NCBI GenBank assembly: GCA_013288145.1
Contig: JABDCJ010000007.1
Coordinates: 8,757-72,756, forward strand
Length of the DNA: 64,000 nucleotides
Reading direction: 5' to 3'
Source: Nitrososphaerota archaeon
GTDB lineage: Archaea; Thermoproteota; Nitrososphaeria; Nitrososphaerales; CADDZS01
Part shown: piece after piece, positions 53,199 through 61,521 of the stretch
Layout of the letters: the number at the start of each line of letters is the position of its first letter
Numbering within the stretch: the stretch's first letter is position 1
Notes under the pieces: generated by a model
Seen by the model: the letters and a program-made list of their open reading frames with translations, nothing else
Databases searched by the model: none
Told to the model about the DNA's origin: nothing
Program-made: the position numbers and the translations under genes

Positions 53199-53633
53199 TC
53201 AAGGCAGGATCGAGAGGAAAAACGCCGCGGAAGCGGTCATAATCAACGGCAGGCTCCAGAATGCAAGTGGATAAAAGTTTCCAAATGGATCGACCAAGGG
53301 CGGTCCGTTTGCGTCGTAAATGAACTCCTGATAACGCAATAGTCCAAACGAAAAAATCGTTGCTATTATAACTACGACAAATCGTCGGTCGTTTTCCCGG
53401 AATGGAGTCAAACCCCTCAGGAAAGCAAGGATTAGGGATGGCGTAAGCAAATAGTAGAAACCTATCGCTAATTGCTCTAAATTTAGATAAACTGGCGGGA
53501 CAGCAACAGTCGGAAGGAATGAAAGATTGACATCGAATTCGCTTAATTCTCCCCATACTATAATGAATGCAGGTGGAATCAAAGCTGACATCAAGAACCA
53601 GATCTTTGTTGTCGGTTTCGCTTCAGCTTTCAA
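53199..53633 (-). CDS. Four-helix membrane protein
   Basis: 144 residues. Helices at about 10-27 (IWFLMSALIPPAFIIVWG), 55-72, 82-98 and 120-142 with short loops and a conserved-looking FRENDRRFVVV turn. The gene's end abuts the glycosyltransferase end. No family recognised. A second reverse frame across it (53191-53556) is an artefact. Confidence 0.62.
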   Translation of the reverse strand: MKAEAKPTTKIWFLMSALIPPAFIIVWGELSEFDVNLSFLPTVAVPPVYLNLEQLAIGFYYLLTPSLILAFLRGLTPFRENDRRFVVVIIATIFSFGLLRYQEFIYDANGPPLVDPFGNFYPLAFWSLPLIMTASAAFFLSILP

Positions 53634-53785
53634 TTTGTTTTATCCCTCTGATACACGCAATCCAGGTTGTCTACGACAAATACTTCTTACAATACTCTAC
53701 ATTTTCTATGAGCGAAAAATGTTAGCCAAAGTGAATTGGGACCGGAGCAATTTTCTGTAACAAGTAGTGCAAGCCATCTTTAAGC

Positions 53786-54172
53786 TTGAACTATGAATGG
53801 CTATTGATAATTTTGTACGGCCGAGATTTGTTGGACAAGGAGGTTGTGGGCACTAACGGTTGGAAGATTGGTAAGTCCAAAGAATTAATAATCGATAACA
53901 ACAATTGGTCGATTACGCATCTTGAAGTTGAGCTCCGAAGCAATATTGAAGCTGAATTAGGTATGCCAACAGCTCCACTTTCGCACAATAGACTACCAAT
54001 TCCGATTTCCACTGTGCAAGGAGTTGGAGACGTAATCACATTACGAACAACGAAAGAGGAGATTGTTTCCAGCCTCTCGGCCTACACTAGAACTGCGCAA
54101 ACAACGCAGAGACCTGCTGGTACAGTCACAGTCCCTGGCCAGCCTCCTGCAACGGCTCCGCCGGCTCCGTAA
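53786..54172 (+). CDS. PRC-barrel domain protein
   Basis: The frame gives up to 128 residues; the domain begins at YGRDLLDKEVVGTNGWKIGK, so TTG 53813 (about 119 residues) is as likely as TTG 53786. The strand order KEVVGTNGWKIGKSKELIID, NWSITHLEVEL, LPIPISTVQGVGDVITLRT matches PRC-barrels, followed by a Pro/Thr-rich tail. The protein at 60800-61126 is a shorter relative (KEVVGPQGAVLGKVTEVNID). PRC domains tend to bind RNA or membrane/photosystem partners; the role here is unknown. Confidence 0.78.
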   Translation: MNYEWLLIILYGRDLLDKEVVGTNGWKIGKSKELIIDNNNWSITHLEVELRSNIEAELGMPTAPLSHNRLPIPISTVQGVGDVITLRTTKEEIVSSLSAYTRTAQTTQRPAGTVTVPGQPPATAPPAP

Positions 54173-54518
54173 GTTCAGAAATTTTTGGATTAGAACCCTC
54201 CTCGGTTTGGGGCATTTCCACACAGACCGTTAGAAGATTATTGTTCACCGGTGGCCGTAAAAATAAGCTGTTGCTTTTCAATAGTTAAGAAATAACATTA
54301 AAACAATTGCCCCATCACAATTGAAGTGGATGTGACTAAAGCTGTTGCTGCCTTAATAGCACAGTTCCGGGATAACGACTCAGCCAATTTCTTTGAATGA
54401 GAAACGATAATTCTCTTTCCTCGGCGAAAAATCCTAATTCTTTTGTAACGGAATAGACTGTGAAGACCATTTTCGGGATAAGCTTAACTCAAGTCGGTAG
54501 AAACAACGGGTGTAGCTT
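54173..54518. other. Gap upstream of the ATPase operon
   Basis: No clear gene. A 24-codon frame from GTG near 54327 to TGA near 54400 reads plausibly (VTKAVAALIAQFRDNDSANF) but is too short to call. AAAAATAAGC (about 54258) and GAAATAACATTAAAAC (about 54289-54304) are possible promoters. Confidence 0.3.
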
Positions 54519-55190
54519 TTGGCTTCAACCGGTGTGCCTCCCCTAGATTCGTTGTTGGGAAATGATGGTTACCCGGATAGATCCGCAGTTTTGGTTGTTG
54601 GCCCTCCGGGAATAGGAAAGGAGGCTCTAGGTTACTGGTTTGTGCGGTCCGGTCTGATACAGGATGATTACGTACTCTATGCGACGCACCGGTCTGTTAC
54701 CGATGTCCTAAGGGACATGAAGGGAATTGGCGTCGGGGTTGAGCGCGTTCCGGATTGGATCGCTAGCTCGGGCTCCAAAGTCAAGCTAGATCTTCGAGAT
54801 CCGACTTCCCTGTCTTTCAATATCAAGCAGGCTGCTCACGACAATAAGACTCGCAGAGTGCGGATTGCGACAGATGTTTTGTCGCCTCTGCTCGTCCTGA
54901 ATCCCTTGGAATCAATGTATGGATACTGGTCGCAGCTCCTTTCTGATCTAAAGCAACAAGATTGCGTTCTGTTTGCGCTAGCAGAAGAGGGGATGCATCC
55001 CCAGAACGTCCTAACTACAATGGAACAGCTTTTCGATGGAGTAATTGAGATGCGACTGTACGAAGAAGGGCTCTCAATCACTCCTCTTTTCCGTGTCAAG
55101 AAAATGTTGGGCCTGCCTCCTCTTCATGGTTACATGAAATTCGCAGTTTCGAACTCCGGTATGGAGGTAACAGCTCGTGTCTCCAAGTGA
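54519..55190 (+). CDS. RecA/KaiC-superfamily ATPase-like protein, altered Walker A
   Basis: 223 residues from TTG 54519. PLDSLLGNDGYPDRSAVLVV and GPPGIGKEALGYWFVRSG (28-45) place it in the KaiC/RadA-like family, with Lys34 kept but Glu35 in place of Thr/Ser, so nucleotide hydrolysis may be impaired. RRVRIATDVLSPLLVLNPLE contains a Walker B-like strand. It overlaps the seven-helix gene by 14 bp and belongs to a four-gene operon with a second, intact KaiC-like ATPase. Possible signalling or regulatory subunit. Confidence 0.78.
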   Translation: MASTGVPPLDSLLGNDGYPDRSAVLVVGPPGIGKEALGYWFVRSGLIQDDYVLYATHRSVTDVLRDMKGIGVGVERVPDWIASSGSKVKLDLRDPTSLSFNIKQAAHDNKTRRVRIATDVLSPLLVLNPLESMYGYWSQLLSDLKQQDCVLFALAEEGMHPQNVLTTMEQLFDGVIEMRLYEEGLSITPLFRVKKMLGLPPLHGYMKFAVSNSGMEVTARVSK

Positions 55191-55899
55191 TTTACTGAAT
55201 ATCGGTGAAGAGCTCACTTATTTCATCGGTTCGGGAATCGCGGCTTTCGGAATTTACCGCGCCCTAATTATTGGTAGAGCCTTCTTAAACAGGTTATATC
55301 GAAGCCGGGCCTTCTGGCTAGCGTTTCTGTTACTTATTGTCACAGTCCTGAACCTTTCAAGTTATGTCCCGCAGCTAAATGGAAATGGGTTCTCCATAAA
55401 CGAGGGCCTGTTCTTATTGTCGTTTTTTGTGATCTATGTCTTTGTGGATCGCAATCTGCTCATTACCATGCAAGTTGACTTTTTCCATCGAAATACACTT
55501 CACTGGACGGTTTTCCGTTGGATTGGATATGCCGCGTTGATACTCAGTTCCATCGGTCTTGCCCTGGTGTCCGCTTTTGCTAATGCCGGTAGCTCCTCTG
55601 CCCCTCTTTACGTTAACATTATCCTTGCAAATTACTTCGTTATCCTTGCCGTGGTTCTCGGATACTCTTCAGTTGCCCTAGTAATTGGAGCGCGGAGAAC
55701 TCCGGACAGGACTATCAGAGGTTTCGTCCGTTACCTCGGAATCGCGCTTGCTTTAGCAGTAATTTCCGCTACAATTTGGATCATTCCATTCGTCGGTAAT
55801 TTTATCTCAGCAGTATTCGCTGCCTCAGCATCTTACGGGCTCTATCTTTGCGTAATGGCATTATCGCCAATCGGCAAAGTAGAAAAGCTCGAAGCTTGA
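55177..55899 (+). CDS. Seven-helix membrane protein
   Basis: 240 residues, GTG 55177. About seven helices (for example AFWLAFLLLIVTVLNLSSYV, GLFLLSFFVIYVFVDRNLLI, NYFVILAVVLGYSSVALVIG), with a short cytoplasmic C-terminus. The topology recalls 7TM sensory modules that pair with soluble signalling proteins, but no retinal-binding Lys is clear in the last helix. Overlapping the ATPase upstream and followed by a KaiC-like ATPase, it is probably the membrane receptor or anchor of that pair. Confidence 0.72.
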   Translation: MSPSDLLNIGEELTYFIGSGIAAFGIYRALIIGRAFLNRLYRSRAFWLAFLLLIVTVLNLSSYVPQLNGNGFSINEGLFLLSFFVIYVFVDRNLLITMQVDFFHRNTLHWTVFRWIGYAALILSSIGLALVSAFANAGSSSAPLYVNIILANYFVILAVVLGYSSVALVIGARRTPDRTIRGFVRYLGIALALAVISATIWIIPFVGNFISAVFAASASYGLYLCVMALSPIGKVEKLEA

Positions 55900-55990
55900 T
55901 TGGCGAAATCATTGAAAGTTTCCACTGCTTTTCCTCCGTAGGAATACAGAAATACAGAGCTTCGTTCTCTCTGAGATTTGTTTACTTCGA

Positions 55991-56737
55991 ATGTCTCAAC
56001 CCGATAAGAAAATCGAGAAGCTCGAAACAGGAATCTCAGGGCTTGATTCCATGCTTGACGGTGGATTCAATGAAGGACGAGTTGTTCTGGTACTCGGTGA
56101 ACCTGGCAGCGGGAAAACCATCCTTTGCTCGGAATATCTTTACTATGGTGCTACCCAGAAAAATGAAAAAAGCATATTCATCGGGATGAACGAACCAAAA
56201 TCCAGATTCATGCAAGAGACATTCCTCCTTGGAATGGATTTTTACAAACTTGAACAGGTTGGATCATTCGCTTATGTGGATGCAACAGAAGTTAGGCGAA
56301 TACCCGAGCAAGCTAAAGTCGGCAGAATTCCTGTTGGAGGCAGAGAGCTGGGTCTAGTCAACTTGATGGATATGATACAGGAAGGGATCGAGAAATATTC
56401 CCCAAAGAGAGTCGTCGTGGACTCGATTTCAGATCTTGTTTTTAGATATCCGAAGCTCGAAGAGCGGAGGCCGGTCGTCCTTGATCTTGTGGAAACTCTC
56501 CAATCCACAAAAGCTACCTGTCTAATGACCAGCGAGTTACTTTCGACCGGCGAGGGAAGGTTGCTTCAACCAGAAGAGTACCTCGCTGAAGGCGTCGTCA
56601 TTATGAGGACGCTACAGAAAGGAGTGCGCTCCATACAGATCTTGAAAATGAGAGGGTCCAAAGTCGACACGCATGCGAGACCATACGTGATCAATGAAAA
56701 TGGTCTTCAGGTCTACGCTACCGAAGAAATCTACTGA
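55991..56737 (+). CDS. KaiC-like RecA-superfamily ATPase
   Basis: 248 residues. LETGISGLDSMLDGGFNEGR, intact Walker A GEPGSGKT (36-43), Walker B RVVVDSISDLVFRYP and the C-terminal RSIQILKMRGSKVDTHARPY (the KMRG(S/T)xHxxxxxPY signature) are all characteristic. One KaiC domain, no tandem repeat. These proteins act as ATP-dependent signalling switches in archaea. 91 bp after the seven-helix gene and 11 bp before the split-barrel gene. Confidence 0.88.
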   Translation: MSQPDKKIEKLETGISGLDSMLDGGFNEGRVVLVLGEPGSGKTILCSEYLYYGATQKNEKSIFIGMNEPKSRFMQETFLLGMDFYKLEQVGSFAYVDATEVRRIPEQAKVGRIPVGGRELGLVNLMDMIQEGIEKYSPKRVVVDSISDLVFRYPKLEERRPVVLDLVETLQSTKATCLMTSELLSTGEGRLLQPEEYLAEGVVIMRTLQKGVRSIQILKMRGSKVDTHARPYVINENGLQVYATEEIY

Positions 56738-56748
56738 GGATTTCTACA

Positions 56749-57540
56749 ATGTCCAGTGGAAGTCAAAAACAGGCCGACATTCCGGAACCGATAATGGATG
56801 TTCTGAAGAATTCGGGCATCGGATATCTTTCAGTCACGTCGAGCAAGGGTGACCTCTACTCTTACCCGGTTGCATTCTATTTCTCCGGTCTCAAGGTCTA
56901 CTTTATGACTCCAATCAGCGCGGCGAAGTTAAAGTTCATCCGTGGAAATCCTTCCGTTTCTTTCCTCGTCGACAACCATCTCTTGACAAAGGGTGCTTGC
57001 GGGGCGATGATTCAGGGCAAGGCGAAGGTCTTCAGCATAACAAAGACCGTTCTATCAATACTTTCCGTTGGACCGAAAATGGCAAGCTTTGCCAAAAAGT
57101 ATCCGGGAATGTTCACGTTTTACGCCAGTGGGAAAGAACTTCCCGATGAAAGAAAACTGTACAAGTATCGATTGATCAGGGTCGATCCGACCAAGATCAT
57201 GTATTGGACGGGCTACAACTTTGGAAAATATTTTCCAAAAGGAGCAGTGGACGATCCTCTCTCAAAATCCTCTGACGAGACAAAGATGGATGCCTTTGCC
57301 GAGCTACTGAAGTCGGCAGACGAAGAGTTGCCTCCAAGAGAAGTTGAGCAAAGCCAGGATTGGGTCGATAACCTTGGCTCCGCTGAAAAAGAAGGCGTGA
57401 TTACGCGGGACGAAGTTAACGTATTCAATTCGTACAGAAGCTTCCTGCGCGACGCCGTGTCAAAAAACCAGGGAGAGCAAGGCATTTCTGAATCTGAAAA
57501 GAAATTATTGGGTAAGTGGAAAAAGAGCGAGCCCCATTAG
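56749..57540 (+). CDS. FMN-binding split-barrel protein with C-terminal helical extension
   Basis: 263 residues. The first ~165 form a split barrel (GIGYLSVTSSKGDLYSYPVA, GLKVYFMTPISAAKLKFIRG, GAMIQGKAKVFS), probably binding FMN or F420. The last ~100 are charged and helical (EKEGVITRDEVNVFNSYRSF), an addition I do not know from other members. Eleven bases after the KaiC-like gene, so it belongs to that operon and could give it redox input. ATG 56749. Confidence 0.8.
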   Translation: MSSGSQKQADIPEPIMDVLKNSGIGYLSVTSSKGDLYSYPVAFYFSGLKVYFMTPISAAKLKFIRGNPSVSFLVDNHLLTKGACGAMIQGKAKVFSITKTVLSILSVGPKMASFAKKYPGMFTFYASGKELPDERKLYKYRLIRVDPTKIMYWTGYNFGKYFPKGAVDDPLSKSSDETKMDAFAELLKSADEELPPREVEQSQDWVDNLGSAEKEGVITRDEVNVFNSYRSFLRDAVSKNQGEQGISESEKKLLGKWKKSEPH

Positions 57541-57620
57541 AATTTCAGAAAGTCACGCCTGGGGAAAAAAATCGGGATGCGATCGACTCGTATGTCGGTC
57601 GCATGTGTATCAATTACTGT

Positions 57621-58229
57621 TCAGCTCGTCGCAGCGATAGTCTGTACTTGATTTGTCTGAGGAACTCTGGGCTCGTCAGTCATTGAGAAGAACGCGACTG
57701 CAAGCAATATCTCTGCAACCAAGATCACTAGGAATCCAATTCCGATTATTGCAAGAGCTGCTCCGATGAGATATAGAAGCCCCGCAGTCTCGAACATTTT
57801 GACATTCATTTTGGATGAAATCGAGCTGTAGGTTCTTCGAACGAATACCGCAGAAGCAATCAGGAAAGCCTCTACTGCCAATATTCCCGCAATGACCAAC
57901 GCAGCGAGTCCGAACCAATTACCAGGAGTGACGTTTGATGCCAGAACGAATTTGGAAGCGACGAAAGATCCCATACCCAGCACGTGAACGATTGCCCCTG
58001 CAACCGTGACAGTTCCGACCGCTATTGCTCCTATGCCAAGAATAACAGCTGTCAGCATGTTGTTGTAGATTTTTTTGTCGCCGACAATCTGTGAGATATT
58101 CTTGACTGCTAGTAGTATCATAACGAATCCAGCTATTCCCAGCAACCAGCCGACGTTCGGCACCGCTGAGAAAACGACGAGCAGAGAACCTATTCCGCCT
58201 AATACTTTTGCGTCTGATAATGAAGTCAT
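57621..58229 (-). CDS. DUF996-family membrane protein
   Basis: 202 residues with about five helices. SDAKVLGGIGSLLVVFSAVP at the start and the Ile/Gly-rich helices match the archaeal DUF996 family of unknown function. ATG 58229; a TATA-like CTTTTATTG (58266-58274 reversed) lies 37-45 bp upstream and shares a longer motif with the promoter at 58794-58830. Confidence 0.78.
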   Translation of the reverse strand: MTSLSDAKVLGGIGSLLVVFSAVPNVGWLLGIAGFVMILLAVKNISQIVGDKKIYNNMLTAVILGIGAIAVGTVTVAGAIVHVLGMGSFVASKFVLASNVTPGNWFGLAALVIAGILAVEAFLIASAVFVRRTYSSISSKMNVKMFETAGLLYLIGAALAIIGIGFLVILVAEILLAVAFFSMTDEPRVPQTNQVQTIAATS

Positions 58230-58260
58230 TTCTATTTCTTCACATTCCCTGTGATACTTG

Positions 58261-58300
58261 CCGGATCAATAAAAGACCCGCGTATCGAGAAGACGTATCG
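58261..58300 (-). promoter_or_regulatory. Promoter module shared with 58794-58830 (copy 1)
   Basis: On the plus strand: CCGGATC, one base, ATAAAAGACCCG, then CGTATCGAG and CGTATCGAGG repeats. Reversed, it is the TATA box (CTTTTAT) with a GGGT-rich BRE side and upstream CGATACG sites, governing the DUF996 gene. The two CGTATCGAG repeats are spaced 12 bases apart, as for a bound regulator. Confidence 0.5.
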
Positions 58301-58455
58301 AGGAGACGTTTGTTTAGAATAGGATTTGATCTTAAGACGAGGGAAGGCTATTGCCGTACTGTAAACAAAAAATGATATCTCAAGGATGCCCTAAACAATT
58401 GCATTTAGTAACAGGCGTAAGTGGTCTGATTATTAATTGGCAGCTGTCCGTTGCA

Positions 58456-58776
58456 TTAATGGACGATCAACATGGGGGATCGTTTCCATCCAGCAATCAG
58501 GCTTATGCTCGAACAAACCTGTCCCTCCCTGAGATGATCATCGATGTCCATAGAAGTTACAATTATCGGCATGATCATGCCAGTCAAGCCTGTCAATGAA
58601 AAGAAGCTCGGAAAAGACCCGATTACCTGTAATGTTCCAAAGGAAAGTAAAATAATTCCAATTGTCCAAGAATGGGAAAATCTTCCATGAAAGTGATGAG
58701 TCCTTGTTGAGATAATCCAGATTACAAGCCAATAAAAGTAGCCCACCGCTCCCAGCATCAAGATCGAAAGAATCAA
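58456..58776 (-). CDS. Small multi-helix membrane protein
   Basis: 106 residues from TTG 58776, chosen because a TATA box lies about 30 bp upstream. Helices LGAVGYFYWLVIWIISTR, TIGIILLSFGTLQVIGSFPS and LTGLTGMIMPIIVTSMDIDD, then a basic tail. An overlapping frame (58538-58876) on the same strand is an artefact. It shares its promoter module with the DUF996 gene, so both may be induced together. Confidence 0.55.
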   Translation of the reverse strand: MILSILMLGAVGYFYWLVIWIISTRTHHFHGRFSHSWTIGIILLSFGTLQVIGSFPSFFSLTGLTGMIMPIIVTSMDIDDHLREGQVCSSISLIAGWKRSPMLIVH

Positions 58777-58793
58777 TTCGAAAACAGGGAAAT

Positions 58794-58830
58794 CCGGATC
58801 CGAGATAAAAGACCCGTGTGTGATCGATAC
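58794..58830 (-). promoter_or_regulatory. Promoter module shared with 58261-58300 (copy 2)
   Basis: CCGGATC, four bases, ATAAAAGACCCG, followed by GATCGATACGTATC. The identical 12-mer and 7-mer in the same order as copy 1, with CGTATC beyond, mark a common regulatory unit upstream of two membrane-protein genes. Confidence 0.5.
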
Positions 58831-58916
58831 GTATCAGCAGCACGTTTTCGTTAAGTACGAGATAATGAAATTTCATTTCCCAAGGAAACGATACATCGTG
58901 GGGACGATTTTAGGTC

Positions 58917-59612
58917 ATGGCTGCCGCTGGAGATAGCGACCGTCGGCGAGAGATTCAGTCTAGCCTAGAATCGATTGTTGAGAGTTCCGAAAAATGGTTA
59001 GGGCATCTTAGACGGCGGGAATTCAGAGTCAGACTCGCTACTGCATTCTTGACGACCATACTCGGTTTTTTCGCAGTCGGCGCAAGCTATCTTGGTCTTG
59101 TTTTATTGGTGCAAGGCTGGCCGGGTCTCACTGCTCTTTTCAATAGTCGTAATGAAGCGGCTGCGCTGGCAGCCGGCGTGTTTCTCGTGGGAGTGTTCTG
59201 CGGCGCTCTCACTTACTTCTTGCTGAAAAGAAGGCACGAGGCGCAATTGAAGACGCTATCATCTCTGATAATCGAGATGAAGAAGATTCAGAATGAAGAG
59301 CAGAAAAATGAAACTGGCGGGGGCGGACAAGGGATAACCGAGCCGGCGCTAACGCTCGCAGAGAAGATCGTCACTCTAGTTCCCGAGATCGTCCGTAAGA
59401 GAAATCAGGATTCCCTTATCTTTGGAGTTGCTGCATTCCTGTTTACGTTTATTTTCAGCGGGAATGCCGGAGCGGCAATCGTCGTTGGAGTAATCGTATG
59501 GCTTTATTTCAGATATGAGTTCAGGAAAACCTACGAGCAGGAGATATCAAAACTGGAAGAACAAAAGAGAACCTTCGAGCAGCGTAAGAAAGACTTCCTA
59601 GAAAACCTGTGA
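58917..59612 (+). CDS. Membrane protein with coiled-coil ends
   Basis: 231 residues. A charged N-terminal helix (about 1-40), helices at about 42-66, 82-103, 168-184 and 186-200, a Gly-rich cytoplasmic loop, and a C-terminal coiled coil (EQEISKLEEQKRTFEQRKKD). It overlaps the next gene (winged helix) by four bases, as a coupled membrane-sensor/regulator pair might. Function unknown. Confidence 0.68.
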   Translation: MAAAGDSDRRREIQSSLESIVESSEKWLGHLRRREFRVRLATAFLTTILGFFAVGASYLGLVLLVQGWPGLTALFNSRNEAAALAAGVFLVGVFCGALTYFLLKRRHEAQLKTLSSLIIEMKKIQNEEQKNETGGGGQGITEPALTLAEKIVTLVPEIVRKRNQDSLIFGVAAFLFTFIFSGNAGAAIVVGVIVWLYFRYEFRKTYEQEISKLEEQKRTFEQRKKDFLENL

Positions 59613-59893
59613 TTGTCAGATTGGAAAAACCGGACCTCTATGTGGTGGCTCGTTTTCTGGACATTATGTATAGCCGAGGTTCGGGAATGAAGAAGACGAA
59701 TATTCAGATGTTACTGGGTCTAAATTATCCGCGTTTTATGGAATATCTTGGATGGCTACTCGATCACGGGTTAGTTGCAGATACTGTTGATGAGGATAAA
59801 ACGGAGAGAATAATCCTGACCCCGAAGGGGATAGATTCGTACCAGAAGCTGGTAATCTGGTTAAAGGAAACACTGGACGGAGTAAGGATATGA
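59609..59893 (+). CDS. Archaeal winged-helix regulator
   Basis: 94 residues from GTG 59609, which overlaps the upstream TGA (GTGA). KTNIQMLLGLNYPRFMEYLG, then WLLDHGLVADTVDEDKTERI and ILTPKGIDSYQKLVIWL form a compact winged helix like those of small archaeal regulators. It is coupled to the membrane protein upstream, which may sequester it at the membrane. Confidence 0.78.
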   Translation: MIVRLEKPDLYVVARFLDIMYSRGSGMKKTNIQMLLGLNYPRFMEYLGWLLDHGLVADTVDEDKTERIILTPKGIDSYQKLVIWLKETLDGVRI

Positions 59894-59973
59894 ACATGGT
59901 TTCGCATCGAGAACATCAAGACTACTCACCGAATAATCCTTCCGGTAATTTGATTCTGACGAAATCGCTAGCA

Positions 59974-60582
59974 TCAACTATTAGTACTCTCCATTCTACC
60001 ACGCAAATTCAAAGTCCAGGTTTTGAGAGCTTCCAGCAATTCTCGAAGCGCCTTCCTCGTGGCCTCATCCTGGAGATTCAGATTCGAGTCGAATTTTTCT
60101 CGCGAGTTTCCGACCAAGACCTGTGGCCTGTTTATCGGATGCATGTTAAGATCTACCATAATCTGCCGCAAGTGGAGCTGGCTTCTGACTCCTCCTCTGG
60201 GTCCGGTGGTTGCACTGATGATGGCTGCAGGTTTTCCACTCCAAAAGTTCTCGGGCCTGTTTCCCCATTCGATGGCATTCTTCATTACTGCAGTGACAGA
60301 ATAGTTGTATTCAGGCGAAGCGAATAGTATCGCATCCGCTAGACGGATATTTTCCTTGAATACTTGAATTTCATTTGTAGGATTGAATTCAATGTCCACA
60401 GAAAAGAGGAGAAAACCAGATACATTGAATCTACTGATGGACATGTCTTCGGGTGCAACCTCTTTCGCCGCTTCAATGAGTGCAGTATTGAATGATAATT
60501 TCCGGGCACTTCCGGAGATTGCGAGAATCCTTAGGTCTCGATTTTGTGCCATATTCTCTTTATCCAAATCTATCATCGTCAT
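59974..60582 (-). CDS. NAD(P)H-dependent FMN reductase
   Basis: 202 residues. LRILAISGSARKLSFNTALI (FMN phosphate loop), then ILFASPEYNYSVTAVMKNAI and the Trp-Gly-Asn-Arg after it are the signature of the NADPH-dependent FMN reductase/azoreductase family; KPAAIISATTGPRGGVRSQL closes the flavodoxin-like fold. Supplies reduced flavin or detoxifies quinones. The forward frame across it (59890-60327) is an artefact. The probable start is ATG 60582. Confidence 0.86.
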   Translation of the reverse strand: MTMIDLDKENMAQNRDLRILAISGSARKLSFNTALIEAAKEVAPEDMSISRFNVSGFLLFSVDIEFNPTNEIQVFKENIRLADAILFASPEYNYSVTAVMKNAIEWGNRPENFWSGKPAAIISATTGPRGGVRSQLHLRQIMVDLNMHPINRPQVLVGNSREKFDSNLNLQDEATRKALRELLEALKTWTLNLRGRMESTNS

Positions 60583-60799
60583 CTAGACAATTTCGGTTAT
60601 ACAATTACTAGGCTCCAAGCTAAAGTAAAATTAGCCCTGTCAACTGTTCTGAAAGGTAACTTTCTTCAAATTCTAACCGAAATTTCTATGATTAATTTAA
60701 ATTCTTAGAACGCTTTGACTTTGTGCTTTGCCTGTTATTAATTTCGAGATATAAGAGATAAGATTTAGGACGCCGTAGTACGCATTAGCATGACTATAC

Positions 60800-61126
60800 A
60801 TGAGCAATGCCGAAATTAGTTCCAGCGAAATTAAGGGTAAAGAAGTCGTAGGGCCGCAAGGTGCTGTCTTAGGAAAAGTAACTGAAGTGAATATCGATCC
60901 TAACAACTGGCAAGTAGCCTCATTTCAGGTAGCGCTTGATGGAAAAGTTGCCGAAGCAATTGGAGTCAAGAAAAGATTCGGTAAGACTGAGATGCCTCTG
61001 AAATCTTCGTTCGTTGGCTTGGTCGGGGAAAAAGTTTTGGTGAGTGCCTCCAGAGAAGACCTAATCAAATACGTCACAGACCTAAGGATTGATCAGGTTA
61101 CGAATCAGATCAAAATTCCTCCGTAG
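60800..61126 (+). CDS. PRC-barrel domain protein
   Basis: 108 residues. SSEIKGKEVVGPQGAVLGKV and TEVNIDPNNWQVASFQVALD match the PRC-barrel and the protein at 53786-54172. EAIGVKKRFGKTEMPLKSSF and LIKYVTDLRIDQVTNQIKI complete it. ATG 60800. The gap upstream (60583-60799) has no gene; a T-rich, A-rich tract lies around 60690-60710. Confidence 0.78.
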   Translation: MSNAEISSSEIKGKEVVGPQGAVLGKVTEVNIDPNNWQVASFQVALDGKVAEAIGVKKRFGKTEMPLKSSFVGLVGEKVLVSASREDLIKYVTDLRIDQVTNQIKIPP

Positions 61127-61521
61127 GCGAATTTTGACTTGAGAATCATTATTTAAGAAGTTGTTACCAAAAAGCAGTTTTCGCCTAGAACGTTAATTCT
61201 AGGAACTTTTGGTTAGCTCGTATCGTTGCCTGACAGACGCACAGAGAGATCCTGTCGCCGATTCTGTTTGGAACGAAAGGAGAATATGATTAAGAAAAAA
61301 GGGGAATCGGCCGGATATTTCCGCTGCGAAAAAAAGGCCAGGTTTCGACAAGACCACCTATAGGCCCCTTGGACATAATATGAAATTGCCGTCATAGAAG
61401 TTGGCCTGGAACGGTCTGTCTAAAATCGAGTGTTTCGGCGCTCTCCATAGTGCGTTCTGATTGCTCGAACGCACGTTCGCTTCCTTAGCCTTTAGTCAAA
61501 CGCACTTTCTCCTCTCAGATT
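61127..61521. other. Gap before the beta-propeller gene
   Basis: No clear gene. A short frame from ATG 61286 (25 codons, AAAGGAG five bases upstream) contains a lone Cys and is basic; it could be a peptide or remnant. Around 61481-61500 an A/T-poor promoter region precedes ATG 61522. Confidence 0.3.

Noticed and set aside
54327..54400. 24-codon frame in the gap before the ATPase operon
   Set aside because: Too short, start codon GTG without ribosome site, no partner or homologue known to me.
59890..60327. Forward frame across the FMN reductase gene
   Set aside because: It is fully overlapped by the strong reverse-strand reductase, and its translation has no domain pattern.
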